Source: Janthinobacterium tructae
Lineage (GTDB): Bacteria; Pseudomonadota; Gammaproteobacteria; Burkholderiales; Burkholderiaceae_D
Length of the DNA stretch: 64,000 nucleotides
Direction: 5' to 3'
NCBI RefSeq assembly: GCF_006517255.1
Contig: NZ_CP041185.1
Coordinates: forward strand, 6,138,001 to 6,202,000
Numbering within the stretch: position 1 is the first letter of the stretch; each line of letters opens with the position of its first letter. Positions 17,635 to 27,800 of this stretch are shown here, piece after piece. The position numbers and the translations under genes were made by a program. The notes below the pieces were generated by a model. That model saw only the letters and a list, made by a program, of their open reading frames with translations. It made no database searches and was not told where the DNA came from.

Positions 17635-18847
17635 CACGACCTTGTTGCCTGCAAGCCGGCGCCGCTTCCTGCGCACCACGGCCGCCCTGGGCGCCGCCGC
17701 GGTGGCGGGACCGACGCTCGCCGCTTCCGTCACCTTGCCGTTTGAAAACGGCGAGCGCGAACTGGTGGCTTTCCCGCAAAAGCGCCCGCTGATCCTGCTG
17801 ACCAGCCGTCCGCCCCAGCTGGAAACGCCGTTCAGCGTCTTCAATGAAGGCGCGATTACCCCCAACGATGCGTTCTTCGTGCGCTATCACTGGAGCGGCT
17901 TGCCTACCAGCATCGATGGCGACAGCTACCGCTTGCGCATCGCCGGCCTGGTGAAAACGCCGCTGGAGCTGTCGCTGGCGCAACTGAAACAGCTGGCCGA
18001 ACCCGTCGACATGGTAGCCGTGACGCAATGTTCGGGCAACAGCCGCGGCTTCTTCGCCCCGCGCGCGAATGGCGGGCAACTGGGCAATGGCGCCATGGGC
18101 AATGCCCGCTGGACGGGCATCCCTCTGAAAACCGTGCTGGAAAAAGCCGGTATCGCCGCCGGCGCCGTGCAAGTGGTCTTCAATGGCCTGGAAACGCCGC
18201 CCGTGGGCGACGGCCCCGATTTTCAGAAAGCCTTGTCCGTCGAGCACATCATGGCCGGCGACGTGCTGCTGGCCTGGGCCATGAATGGCGAAGACATTCC
18301 CTTCCTCAACGGCTACCCGCTGCGCCTGATCGTGCCCGGCTATTACGGCACTTACTGGGTCAAGCACCTGAACGACATCACCGTGCTCGACAAGCCCTTC
18401 GACGGCTTCTGGATGAGCACGGGCTACCGCATCCCCGACAATGGTTCCGGCTTCATCGAGCCAGGTACACCGGTGGGCAAGACGACCCCCATCAGCCGCC
18501 TCAACGTACGCTCCTTCATTACCAGCGTGCAAGATGGCGCGCACGTGAAGGCCGGGCGCGACCTGGCCTTGCGCGGCATCGCTTTCGATGGCGGCCAGGG
18601 CATCAGCGAAGTGGCGATTTCAGCCGATGGCGGCCACAGCTGGCAGGAAGCAAGGCTGGGCAAGGACCTGGGGCGCTTCTCCTTCCGGGAGTGGAGCATG
18701 GTCCTGAAGGCGCCGCGCAAGGGCAAGCACGTGCTGATGGTGCGCGCCGTCAACCGCATCGGCCAGAGCCAACCGATGAAAGCCCTGTGGAATCCCATGG
18801 GTTATATGCGCAACGTGGTGGAAACCACGCGCATCCAGGCAGTGTAA
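17627..18847 (+). CDS. sorA: Sulfite dehydrogenase, molybdopterin subunit (SorA/SoxC-like)
   Basis: This 406-residue enzyme has a Tat signal (SRRRFLRTTAALGAAAVAG) and the sulfite-oxidase fold. The molybdenum-ligating Cys is Cys135 in TQCSGNSRGFF, followed by the cofactor region and GYYGTYWVKHLNDI, with a C-terminal dimerisation domain (ISEVAISADGGHSWQEARLG). It should oxidise sulfite released by Xsc to sulfate in the periplasm, passing electrons to the cytochrome encoded 10 bp downstream. The start ATG overlaps the permease stop (ATGTCTGA) and GGAG lies 8 nt upstream. Longer in-frame starts (17579) would lack a sensible Tat signal. SoxC of a thiosulfate system is excluded by the absence of other sox genes here. 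Confidence 0.85.
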   Translation: MSDTTLLPASRRRFLRTTAALGAAAVAGPTLAASVTLPFENGERELVAFPQKRPLILLTSRPPQLETPFSVFNEGAITPNDAFFVRYHWSGLPTSIDGDSYRLRIAGLVKTPLELSLAQLKQLAEPVDMVAVTQCSGNSRGFFAPRANGGQLGNGAMGNARWTGIPLKTVLEKAGIAAGAVQVVFNGLETPPVGDGPDFQKALSVEHIMAGDVLLAWAMNGEDIPFLNGYPLRLIVPGYYGTYWVKHLNDITVLDKPFDGFWMSTGYRIPDNGSGFIEPGTPVGKTTPISRLNVRSFITSVQDGAHVKAGRDLALRGIAFDGGQGISEVAISADGGHSWQEARLGKDLGRFSFREWSMVLKAPRKGKHVLMVRAVNRIGQSQPMKALWNPMGYMRNVVETTRIQAV

Positions 18848-18857
18848 GGAGAACCAT

Positions 18858-19472
18858 ATGAAGATCTTGTTTGCCGCGTTGGCACTGTCGGCGGCGGGCA
18901 GCGTATGCGCGCTGGAAATCCATTTGCCACCGGAAACGGCGACCTACAAACCCAGCGAATTGCCCGGCTACCAGCTGGTGCAGCGCAACTGCATGACCTG
19001 CCACGCGGCCCAGTATGCATCGAGCCAGCCGCCTGCCTCGCCGCGCGCCTACTGGGAAGCGACCGTCAAGAAGATGAAAAAGCCGTTCGGCGCCCAGTTT
19101 GACGATGCGGACATGCCCGCCATGGTCGACTACCTGGTGAAAACCTATGGAGCGGAGCGGGGCGCCGCCGCACCCGCCGCGGCCGTGGCCAGGCCGGCCG
19201 CAGCGGCTGTCCCGGCCGCCAGCGGCAAGGATGCCAACACCTTGCTGGCTGCGAATGGCTGCATGGCATGCCACGCTCTCGACCAGAAAGTGATCGGCCC
19301 GGGTTTTGCCGAGGTGGCCGCCAGATACAAGGGCAAGGATGGCGTCGCTGCTGTGGCGGCCAACATCCGCAGCGGCGGCGCCGGCAAATGGGGACCCGTG
19401 CCCATGCCGCCATTCAGCCAGCTCAGTGTAGCCGATGCGGCGACCCTGGCGAAATACGTGCTGTCCAGGTAG
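18858..19472 (+). CDS. sorB: Dihaem cytochrome c, electron acceptor of sulfite dehydrogenase
   Basis: This 204-residue protein has a signal peptide (first ~18 residues, cleaved near VCALE) and two haem c motifs, CMTCH (45-49) and CMACH (135-139). The motifs lie in two domains joined by an Ala/Pro-rich linker (about 105-125). The first domain resembles SorB, the cytochrome partner of SorA. The second resembles a class I c5/c551 cytochrome with IGPGFAEVAARYKGK and MPPFSQLS. Typical SorB has one haem, so this looks like a fusion with the next carrier in the chain. AAGGAG precedes the ATG. TauXY may also reduce this cytochrome (inference). Confidence 0.85.
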   Translation: MKILFAALALSAAGSVCALEIHLPPETATYKPSELPGYQLVQRNCMTCHAAQYASSQPPASPRAYWEATVKKMKKPFGAQFDDADMPAMVDYLVKTYGAERGAAAPAAAVARPAAAAVPAASGKDANTLLAANGCMACHALDQKVIGPGFAEVAARYKGKDGVAAVAANIRSGGAGKWGPVPMPPFSQLSVADAATLAKYVLSR

Positions 19473-19529
19473 CGCCTGGCCAGACCAGCGTAGTAGCGCA
19501 CTCCCGCTCTTCTTTCTCTCCACAGGCTT

Positions 19530-19560
19530 GCAACACCTCAACCCCTGGCTGAGGTGTTGC
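19530..19560 (+). terminator. Hairpin terminator after sorB
   Basis: GCAACACCTCA (19530-19540) and TGAGGTGTTGC (19550-19560) form a perfect 11-bp stem with a 9-nt loop. No T-run follows on this strand, so termination may be Rho-dependent or weak. Confidence 0.6.
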
Positions 19561-20140
19561 AGGCCTGCCACGCCGGTGATCCTCGCGGAAATTTAACCAG
19601 CCGCCCATCCCCGTACCGCATCGTCAAAAATAATTTATATATCAATATTCATGTATTGGAAATCAATTTTCGCAAGTGTGTGACATGCCAGGAAGCCAAA
19701 AGAAAGTGTGTCGTGGAAGTCGTATCCTCGTATGGAAAAAATAACATTGTTTTTGTTGAAGTAATGCCAATGCCTTGCCTAATTTCCAGATGTGGTGCGT
19801 GCGAGGAATAGCGTGTTGATAGTGGTGGTATTGCAATGTTGTTGCGTTGTGACAACGAGATTTTCAGTTGAAGCGCGCATTTTCATAGGACTTTTCGTAT
19901 TTTAGGACTGTCGCCATTGAGGGCGCACCAATGTGGTGAACGAGGTTATCAGATAGGTGTTTTCTCGCCTGACGAAAGGCTAAAATGGATTAATGTTGCT
20001 GAGCGGAACTTGATTTTTTAGTTGCCATTGAATTTAACATTGATATTAAAAATATACCGCCATTTCAGCTCTTGTATTCCCCCGTTGGTGCAGCCGGAAG
20101 CGGTGTGCCTGGCGCGGGCGCGCCGCCAGAAAGGATAACC
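19561..20140. other. AT-rich non-coding region upstream of the second TPS system
   Basis: About 580 bp of strikingly AT-rich sequence (especially 19620-20070) lies between the sorB hairpin and the TpsB start. Short ORFs here (for example a Cys-containing frame at 19554-19811 and one at 19649-19855 on the minus strand) lack ribosome binding sites and I do not call them. The region probably holds the promoter and silencer/activator sites of the adhesin operon, with a TTGAAT/TATTAA-like pair near 20030-20050. I see no RNA gene. Confidence 0.5.
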
Positions 20141-21799
20141 TTGAACACCAAATTACTCCCCCTGACCCTGCTGCTTCTGATCCAGTCCGCCTGGGCCGTC
20201 GATCCGCCGAACGCCGGGAGCCAGCTGCAGCAGATTCCCGTCGCTCCCCAGTTGCCGAAGGCGCTGCCGGCTATCCGCGTGCAACAGGGCAATGTGCCGG
20301 CCACCACGGTGGGCGATACCACGCGCATCACCGTGCAGCGCCTGCAGGTGACGGCGCCGCCCGTGTTTCCTGAAAGCGAACTGATCGCCAGCACGGGTTT
20401 CGTGCCGGGCAGCGAGCTGACCCTGGGCGAGCTGCGCGCCATGGCGTCCAACATTGCCAGCTATTACCAGCAGCGTGGCTATTTCCTCGCGCAAGCGTAT
20501 CTGCCGGCACAGGATATCGAGGATGGCGTGGTGCAAATCAGCGTGCTGCCGGGCCAGTATGGGCAAGTGCAGCTGCGCAACCAGAGCAATCTGTCCGACG
20601 GCCTGGCCGGCACGATATTGGCCGGCCTCGACGGGCAAGTGATTTCCACGCCGCCGCTGGAGCGGCGCTTGCTGCTGCTGTCGGACTTGCCGGGCGTGCA
20701 GGTCAGCTCGACCCTGGCGCCGGGCGCGTCCTTGGGCGCGTCCGACCTGATCGTCGAGGTGCAGCCGGGATCGCGCTTCAACGGCAGCATCGATGTCGAT
20801 AACCAGGGCAACCGCTACACGGGCCGCAACCGCATCGGCGCCACCTTGAACATCAATGAACTGGCCGGCATCGGCGACGTGGCCAGCGTGCGCGCGTTTA
20901 CCTCGGCCGACGGCTTGAACTACGGCCGCCTGGCGTACCAGGGCCAGGCCGGTTTGCTGCGCCTGGGCGGCGCCTACACGTATATGGATTACAAGCTGGG
21001 CAAGGAATTTGCCGTGCTCGAGGCCAAGGGCACGGCGAAGATCGCCAGCGCGTATGGCAGTTATCCGCTGATCCGCTCGCGCAGCAGCAACCTGTATGCG
21101 CAGGTCAGCTACGACGACAAGACGTTCCAGGATCGCACGGAATCGACGGGCAGCGTCAATGACAAGACGGCCAGGGTGTGGATGCTGAACCTGAACGGCG
21201 ACGCCAAGGATGGCTGGGGTGGCGGTGGCTTCAGCAATTATTCGCTGACCTACACCACGGGCAAGATCGACATCGAAACGCCGGTGGCGCGCCTGATCGA
21301 CCAGCTGACGGTGAAGAGCAACGGTCACTTCAACAAGCTCGCCTTCAACGCGGCGCGCCTGCAAAGCCTGGGCGGCGAGACGAGCTTGTTCGGCAGCCTC
21401 AGCGGCCAGGCGGCGTCGAAAAATCTCGACGTGTCGGAAAAGATGGGCATCGGCGGCATGGGCGGCGTGCGCGCCTATCCGGGCGGCGAGGCGTATGGCG
21501 ACCAGGGTTATGTGCTGAACCTGGAATTGCGGCACAACTTGCCGGCGTTCACTGCCTTGCCCGGCCAGCTGCAGGTGCTGGCCTTTGCCGACACGGGCAG
21601 CGTCAAGCTCAACCGCAATGCGTGGAGCGCCGGCGAGAACCGCCGCACCCTGAGCGGCGCCGGCATGGGCGTGACGTGGACGGGCGCCAACGCGCTCGTG
21701 CTGAAAGCATATTACGCACACAAGCTGGGCAATGCCAAGGCGACCTCGGCACCGGATGCGGCAGGCCGCTTCTGGCTGCAAGCCGTCAAGTACTTCTAA
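20141..21799 (+). CDS. TpsB-family outer-membrane transporter for the giant adhesin
   Basis: This 552-residue protein has a signal peptide (MNTKLLPLTLLLLIQSAWA), a Gln/Pro-rich linker and a POTRA region (LGELRAMASNIASYYQQRGYFLAQAYLPAQ). The barrel includes VDNQGNRYTGRNRIGATLN and GGVRAYPGGEAYGDQG, and the protein ends in an aromatic VKYF. It is a clear paralogue of the TpsB at 1153, with the same motif order. I start at TTG 20141 because AAGGAT lies 6-10 nt before it and it gives a clean signal peptide; the frame runs upstream to 20072. The adhesin follows 31 bp downstream, so this system is ordered B then A, opposite to the first. Confidence 0.92.
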   Translation: MNTKLLPLTLLLLIQSAWAVDPPNAGSQLQQIPVAPQLPKALPAIRVQQGNVPATTVGDTTRITVQRLQVTAPPVFPESELIASTGFVPGSELTLGELRAMASNIASYYQQRGYFLAQAYLPAQDIEDGVVQISVLPGQYGQVQLRNQSNLSDGLAGTILAGLDGQVISTPPLERRLLLLSDLPGVQVSSTLAPGASLGASDLIVEVQPGSRFNGSIDVDNQGNRYTGRNRIGATLNINELAGIGDVASVRAFTSADGLNYGRLAYQGQAGLLRLGGAYTYMDYKLGKEFAVLEAKGTAKIASAYGSYPLIRSRSSNLYAQVSYDDKTFQDRTESTGSVNDKTARVWMLNLNGDAKDGWGGGGFSNYSLTYTTGKIDIETPVARLIDQLTVKSNGHFNKLAFNAARLQSLGGETSLFGSLSGQAASKNLDVSEKMGIGGMGGVRAYPGGEAYGDQGYVLNLELRHNLPAFTALPGQLQVLAFADTGSVKLNRNAWSAGENRRTLSGAGMGVTWTGANALVLKAYYAHKLGNAKATSAPDAAGRFWLQAVKYF

Positions 21800-21830
21800 T
21801 TAATACAAGCTAAAAAATCAGGACACCGCC

Positions 21831-24800
21831 ATGAACCGCATCTACCGCTCCATCTGGAACCAGGCCACGGGCGCTTACGCCGCCGTTTCCGAAAACGTCA
21901 AATCCGCCGGCAAGCGCTCGATGCCAGGATGCAGCGGCGGCGGCGCGCATTTCGCCTTGACCAGCATGGCGGCGGCGCTGATGTTGGGCTATGGCAGTTT
22001 GGCGCTGGCGGGGCCGGCGGGTGGCACGGTGGTGGCGGGCCAGGCAACGATCAACGGCGCGCCGGGTGCGACGGTGATCAAGCAGGGCAGCCAGAACGCC
22101 GTCATCAACTGGGCCAGTTTCAATGTCGGCAAGGGCGAGTCGGTGCAATTCCAGCAGCCGAACAGCAATGCGGTAGCCCTGAACCGCGTGCTGGGCAGCG
22201 ATGGCACGATCATCCTTGGCAACTTGTCGGCCAACGGCAAGGTGTTTATCGTCAACCCGAACGGCGTGCTGTTCGGCCAGGGCGCATCCGTGAACACGGC
22301 CGGCCTGGTGGCGTCCACGCTGGATATCAACAACGCCGACTTCATGGCCGGCAAGTACCAATTTAGCGGCAATGGCACGGGCAAGGTCCTGAACCAGGGC
22401 TCGATCAGCGCACCGGGCGGCTATGTGGCCTTGCTGGGCGCCAACGTGTCGAACGAGGGCACGATCCAGGCACGCCTGGGTTCGGTGGCCCTGGCGGCGG
22501 GCCGCGCCATCACGCTGGACGTGGCGGGCGACGGCTTGCTCAATGTCGCTGTCAACGCGGGCGCCGTGGGCGCCTTGGTCAACAATGGCGGCATGATCCG
22601 GGCGGACGGCGGCAGCGTGGTCTTGACGGCGCAGGCGGCCGGTGACTTGCTGAAAACCGTCGTCAACAACACGGGCGTGATCGAGGCGCAGACGATAGAC
22701 ACGCGCGGCGGCACGATCAAGTTGCTGGGCGACATGCAAAGCGGCACGGTCAACGCGGGTGGCACGCTGGACGCCAGCGCGCCCCTGACGGGCAATGGCG
22801 GCTTTGTCGATACCTCGGCCGCGCACGTCAAGATCGATGATGCGCTGAAGGTGACGACGGCGTCGGCCAAGGGGATGTCAGGCACCTGGCTGATCGATCC
22901 CACGGACTTCAATATTGCCGTCTCCGGCGGCGACATGACGGGCACCTTTCTGAGCAACTCATTGAAATCGGGCAATGTGCAGATCCAGAGCGTATCGGGT
23001 GCTGGCGGTACGCAAGGCAATATCAACGTCAACGATAACGTCAATTGGTCGGCCAACAAGCTGACCCTGACGGCGCAGAACAATATCAACATCAACAAGG
23101 CCATGCGCGGCTCGGGCACGGCCAGCCTGGCGCTGGAATACGGCCAGAGTGGGGTCGCCGCCGGCAATCTGGCCACCTACAACGTCAAGGCGGAAGTGGA
23201 TTTGCCATCGGGCAATAATTTCAGTACCAAGCTGGGCAGCGATGGCGGCGTGACCGTGTATCAGGTCATTAACAGTTTGGGCGCCTTCAACAGCACTACC
23301 GGCAACGACGTGCAGGGCCTGGAGGGCAATTTGTCCGGCAACTATGTGCTGGGCAGCAATATTGACGCGCGCGCCACGGGCAGCTGGGAGAGTGGCAAGG
23401 GATTTATGCCTATCGGCAATGATACGACACCATTCACGGGCACGCTCGATGGCCTGGGCCATGAAATCATCGGGTTGACGATCAACCGTCCGGAAATGGC
23501 CATCGGTATGTTCGGCAATATCGGCACGGGCGGGGCGGTGCGCAACATGGGCTTGGGCAACGTCAGCGTTGCAGGGTCGGTAGCTGCCTATGCCAGTAGT
23601 AGCTACGCCGGCATCGGTGCGCTGGCCGCCGTTAATAATGGCAAGATCGATAACGTTTATAGCAGCGGCGCCGTGCATGGTTCTGGCTATATCAACATGG
23701 GCGCGCTGGTGGGCACCAATGCGGGCACGATCAGCAACAGCCGCGCGGCAGGCACGGTCGTTGCCGGTGGTTTTGGCGCGGCAGGCGGCTTGGTGGGCGA
23801 GAATGCGGCGGGCGGCTTCATCAAGAACAGTTCCAGCGCCGTGGCTGCCACATCCACCAATTATTTCGCTGGCGGCCTTGCCGTCTACAACCGCGGCACG
23901 ATCAGCGACAGCTATGCCACGGGCGCCGTCAGCGTTGGCGGCACGGGCGGTAGCTATGGCGGCGGCTTGGCGGCCATTAACACGGGCGAAGGCACGGTCA
24001 CGAACAGCTATGCGACGGGCAATGTCACGGGAGCTTCCGGCCTGGGTGGCTTGCTGGGGCGGATAGAAAGCGGCGCGGTAACGAACAGCTATGCCACCGG
24101 CAATGTGACCGGGACGAATAATCTCGGCGGCCTGGTTGGCGTGTCCGCCGGTCCGATAAGCAACAGCTATGCCACCGGCAATGTGACGGGCAACTCCACC
24201 GTGGGCGGCGTGGTGGGCTACAACATTGGTGTTGCCCTCACCAATGCATATTATTCGGGCAAGCTCACGACGACCGGCATTAATAACGGCGCTATTGTTG
24301 GCGATCACAATGGTGGTTCCATTGTCAATGCCTACTTCAACAGCACGCTGAATCCGGCGGCAACTGCCGTTGGCCATGTAGGCAATGGTGCAACCACCGT
24401 TGCCCAAGGCCTGACCAGCGCGCAGATGTTGCAAGGTAGTAATTTCGCAGGTTTCAATTTCACCACCACGGCCGGCGCGGCGGGTAACAACTGGGTGATC
24501 GTCAGCGGCGATGGTTCGCTCAATGGCGCCAGCGCTGGCACGCGCCCCATGCTGGCGTCGGAATGGTCGAACACCATCAATTCCACGCACCAGCTGCAAT
24601 TGATGGCGATGAGCAAGGCCGCCAGTTACACGCTGGGCAGCAGCTTCAGCGCAGCCAGCACGGCCGCGAACGGCAATGACGTGTGGGGCAGTACGGGCTT
24701 CATCCCGGTCGGCACGGCCGGGTCGGCCTTCACGGGTAGCCTCGACGGCACCGGGCATATTGTTTCCAACCTCAATATTATCAAGTCGGGCGTGGCGGGC

Positions 24801-27800
24801 GTGGGCTTGTTTGGCGTCGTCGGCAGCGGCGGCGTGATCGCCAATGTGGGCTTGTCTGGTGGCACGATCAGCGGCGGCGACAATACGGGCGCCCTGGTCG
24901 GCACGAATGGCGGCAGCGTCAGCGGCAGCTTTGCCACCAGCGCCGTCACGGGCGCCAACAATGTCGGCGGCCTGGTGGGCAGCAACACTGGAACGGGCAC
25001 CATCAAGGATAGCTATGCCAGCGGCGCGGTGACTGGCAGCAGCGGCGCGGGCGGCTTGGTGGGCAGCAACAGCGGCACGCTCGACACCAGCTATGCGAAT
25101 GGCAGCGTGAGCGGCGCCGGCGGCGGCCTGGTCGGCACGGGCGCGGGCAGCGTCACGGGCAGTTACTGGGATAGCACTGCCAGTGGCAAGGCAACGAGCG
25201 CGGGCGGCACGGAGCTGACCACGAGCGGGCTCAAGACGCTGTCGAACTACACGGGCGCAGGCTGGGAACTGGGCCAGATGTGGGTCGCCTACGATGGCCA
25301 GAGCGCGCCTTTCCTGCGCTCGTTCATGAAGCAGATCGCCGTGCGCGTTTCTTACGACAGCAAGGTGTATGACGGCGTGGCCTACGCTGGCGGCAGCAAT
25401 AGCGTCACATATTCGAACACGGTGGCAGGCGCCGATCTGCTCGGTACGCTCGCCTATGCAGGCAATGCCACAGGTGCCGTGAATGCGGGCACGTACGGGG
25501 TGTCGGCCAGCGGCCTGTATGCCACGGGCGGGCAGTCCGGCTATGCGATCAGCTATATCGATGGCGGCCTGGTGATCACGCCGAAAGCGTTGACGGTGAC
25601 GGGCGCGACGGCGGCGGACAAGACCTATGACGGCAGCGCCACGGCGGCCATCACGGGCGGCGCGCTGAACGGCCTGGTGGGCGGCGAAACGCTGGTCTTG
25701 AACAGCGTCAGCGGCGTCTTCAATAGCCAGAATGCGGGCAATGGCAAGGCTGTCACGGTCACTGGCGCCAGCCTGGGCAACGGTTCGGGGCTGGCCAGCA
25801 ACTACACGGTCGGCAGTTCGTCGGCGGGAACGGCGAATATCACGCCGAAAGCGCTGACGGTGACGGGCGCGACGGCGGCTGACAAGACCTATGACGGCAA
25901 CGCCACGGCGGCCATCACGGGCGGCGCGCTGCACGGCCTGGTCAGTGGCGAAACGCTGGTCTTGAACAGCGCCAGCGGCGTCTTCAATAACCAGAACGCG
26001 GGCAATGGCAAGGCCGTCACGGTCACGGGCGCCAGCCTGGGCAACGACTCGGGGCTGGCCAGCAACTACACGGTTGCCCAGTCGTCGGCGGGAACGGCGA
26101 ATATCACGCCGAAAGCGCTGACGGTGACGGGCGCGACGGCGGCGGACAAGACCTATGACGGCAATGCCACGGCGGCCCTCACGGGCGGCGCGCTGAATGG
26201 CCTGGTGGGCGGGGAAACGCTGGTATTGAATAGCGCCAGCGGCGTGTTCAATAACCAGAACGCGGGTAACGCCAAGGCCGTCACGCTCACGGGCGCCAGC
26301 CTGGGCGACGGCACGGGCCTGGCCAGCAACTATACGGTTGCCCAGTCGTCGGCGGGAACGGCGAATATCACGCCGAAAGCGCTGACGGTGACGGGCGCGA
26401 CGGCGGCGGACAAGACCTATGACGGCAGCGCCACGGCGGCCATCACGGGCGGCGCCCTGGACGGCCTGGTCAGTGGAGAAACGCTGGTCTTGAACAGCGC
26501 CAGCGGCGTGTTCAATAACCAGAACGCGGGCAATGGCAAGGCCGTCACGGTCACGGGCGCCAGCCTGGGCGACGACTCGGGGCTGGCCAGCAACTACACA
26601 GTTGCCCAGTCGTCGGCGGGAACGGCGAATATCACGCCGAAAGCGCTGACGGTGACGGGCGCGACAGCGGCGGACAAGACCTATGACGGCAACGCCACGG
26701 CGGCCCTCACGGGCGGCGCGCTGAACGGCCTGGTGGGCGGGGAAACGCTGGTATTGAATAGCGCCAGCGGCGTCTTCAATAACCAGAACGCGGGCAATGG
26801 CAAGGCCGTTACCGTCACTGGCGCCAGCCTGGGCAACGGCTCGGGGCTGGCCAGCAACTACACGGTTGCCCAGTCGTCGGCGGGAACGGCGAATATCACG
26901 CCGAAAGCGCTGACGGTGACGGGCGCGACGGCGGCGGACAAGACCTATGACGGCAGCGCCACGGCGGCCATCACGGGCGGCGCCCTGGATGGCCTGGTCA
27001 GTGGCGAAACGCTGGTCTTGAACAGCGCCAGCGGCGTGTTCAATAACCAGAATGCGGGCAATGGCAAGGCCGTCACGCTCACGGGCGCCAGCCTGGGCGA
27101 CGGCACGGGGCTGGCCAGCAACTATACGGTTGCCCAGTCGTCGGCGGGAACGGCGAATATCACGCCGAAAGCGCTGACGGTGACGGGCGCGACGGCGGCG
27201 GACAAGACCTATGACGGCAATGCCACGGCGGCCATCACGGGCGGCGCGCTGCACGGCCTGGTGGGCGGGGAAACGCTGGTCTTGAACAGCGCCAGCGGTG
27301 TGTTCAATAACCAGAACGCGGGCAACGCCAAGGCCGTTACCGTCACGGGCGCCAGCCTGGGCGACGGCACGGGCCTGGCCAGCAACTATACGGTTGCCCA
27401 GTCGTCGGCGGGAACGGCGAATATCACGCCGAAAGCGCTGACGGTGACGGGCGCGACGGCGGCGGACAAGACCTATGACGGCAACGCCACGGCGGCCCTC
27501 ACGGGCGGCGCCCTGGACGGCCTGGTCAGCGGAGAAACGCTGGTCTTGAACAGCGCCAGCGGCGTGTTCAATAACCAGAACGCGGGCAATGGCAAGGCCG
27601 TCACGGTCACGGGCGCCAGCCTGGGCGACGGCACGGGCCTGGCCAGCAACTACACGGTTGCCCAGTCATCGGCGGGAACGGCGAATATCACGCCGAAAGC
27701 GCTGACGGTGACGGACGTGACGGCGTCGAGCCGGGTTTACGACGGTACGCAGCAGGCATCGCTGTCGGGTGGCGTATTGAGTGGCCTGGTCGGTTTGGAA

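Noticed and set aside
15016..17865. Minus-strand open frame of 949 codons opposite tauC and the permease
   Set aside because: It is antisense to three well-supported genes. Its composition is His/Asp/Arg-rich, typical of the reverse strand of GC-rich codon usage.
17627..18847. Reading this gene as SoxC of a thiosulfate-oxidising system
   Set aside because: No other sox gene is present, and the taurine context with a cytochrome partner fits SorAB.
19554..19811. Possible small Cys-rich protein with CxxC motifs
   Set aside because: Its GTG lies inside the terminator stem, there is no ribosome binding site, and the region has AT-rich non-coding composition.
22959..27254. Minus-strand open frame of 1431 codons across the adhesin repeats
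   Set aside because: It is the reverse reading of the GC-rich repeat array. The protein is Arg/Ala/Gly/His-rich, has no domain and repeats only because the sense repeats do.
25581..27692. 264-bp direct repeats considered as mobile-element copies
   Set aside because: They are exact in-frame domain units of one adhesin, with no terminal inverted repeats or transposase.
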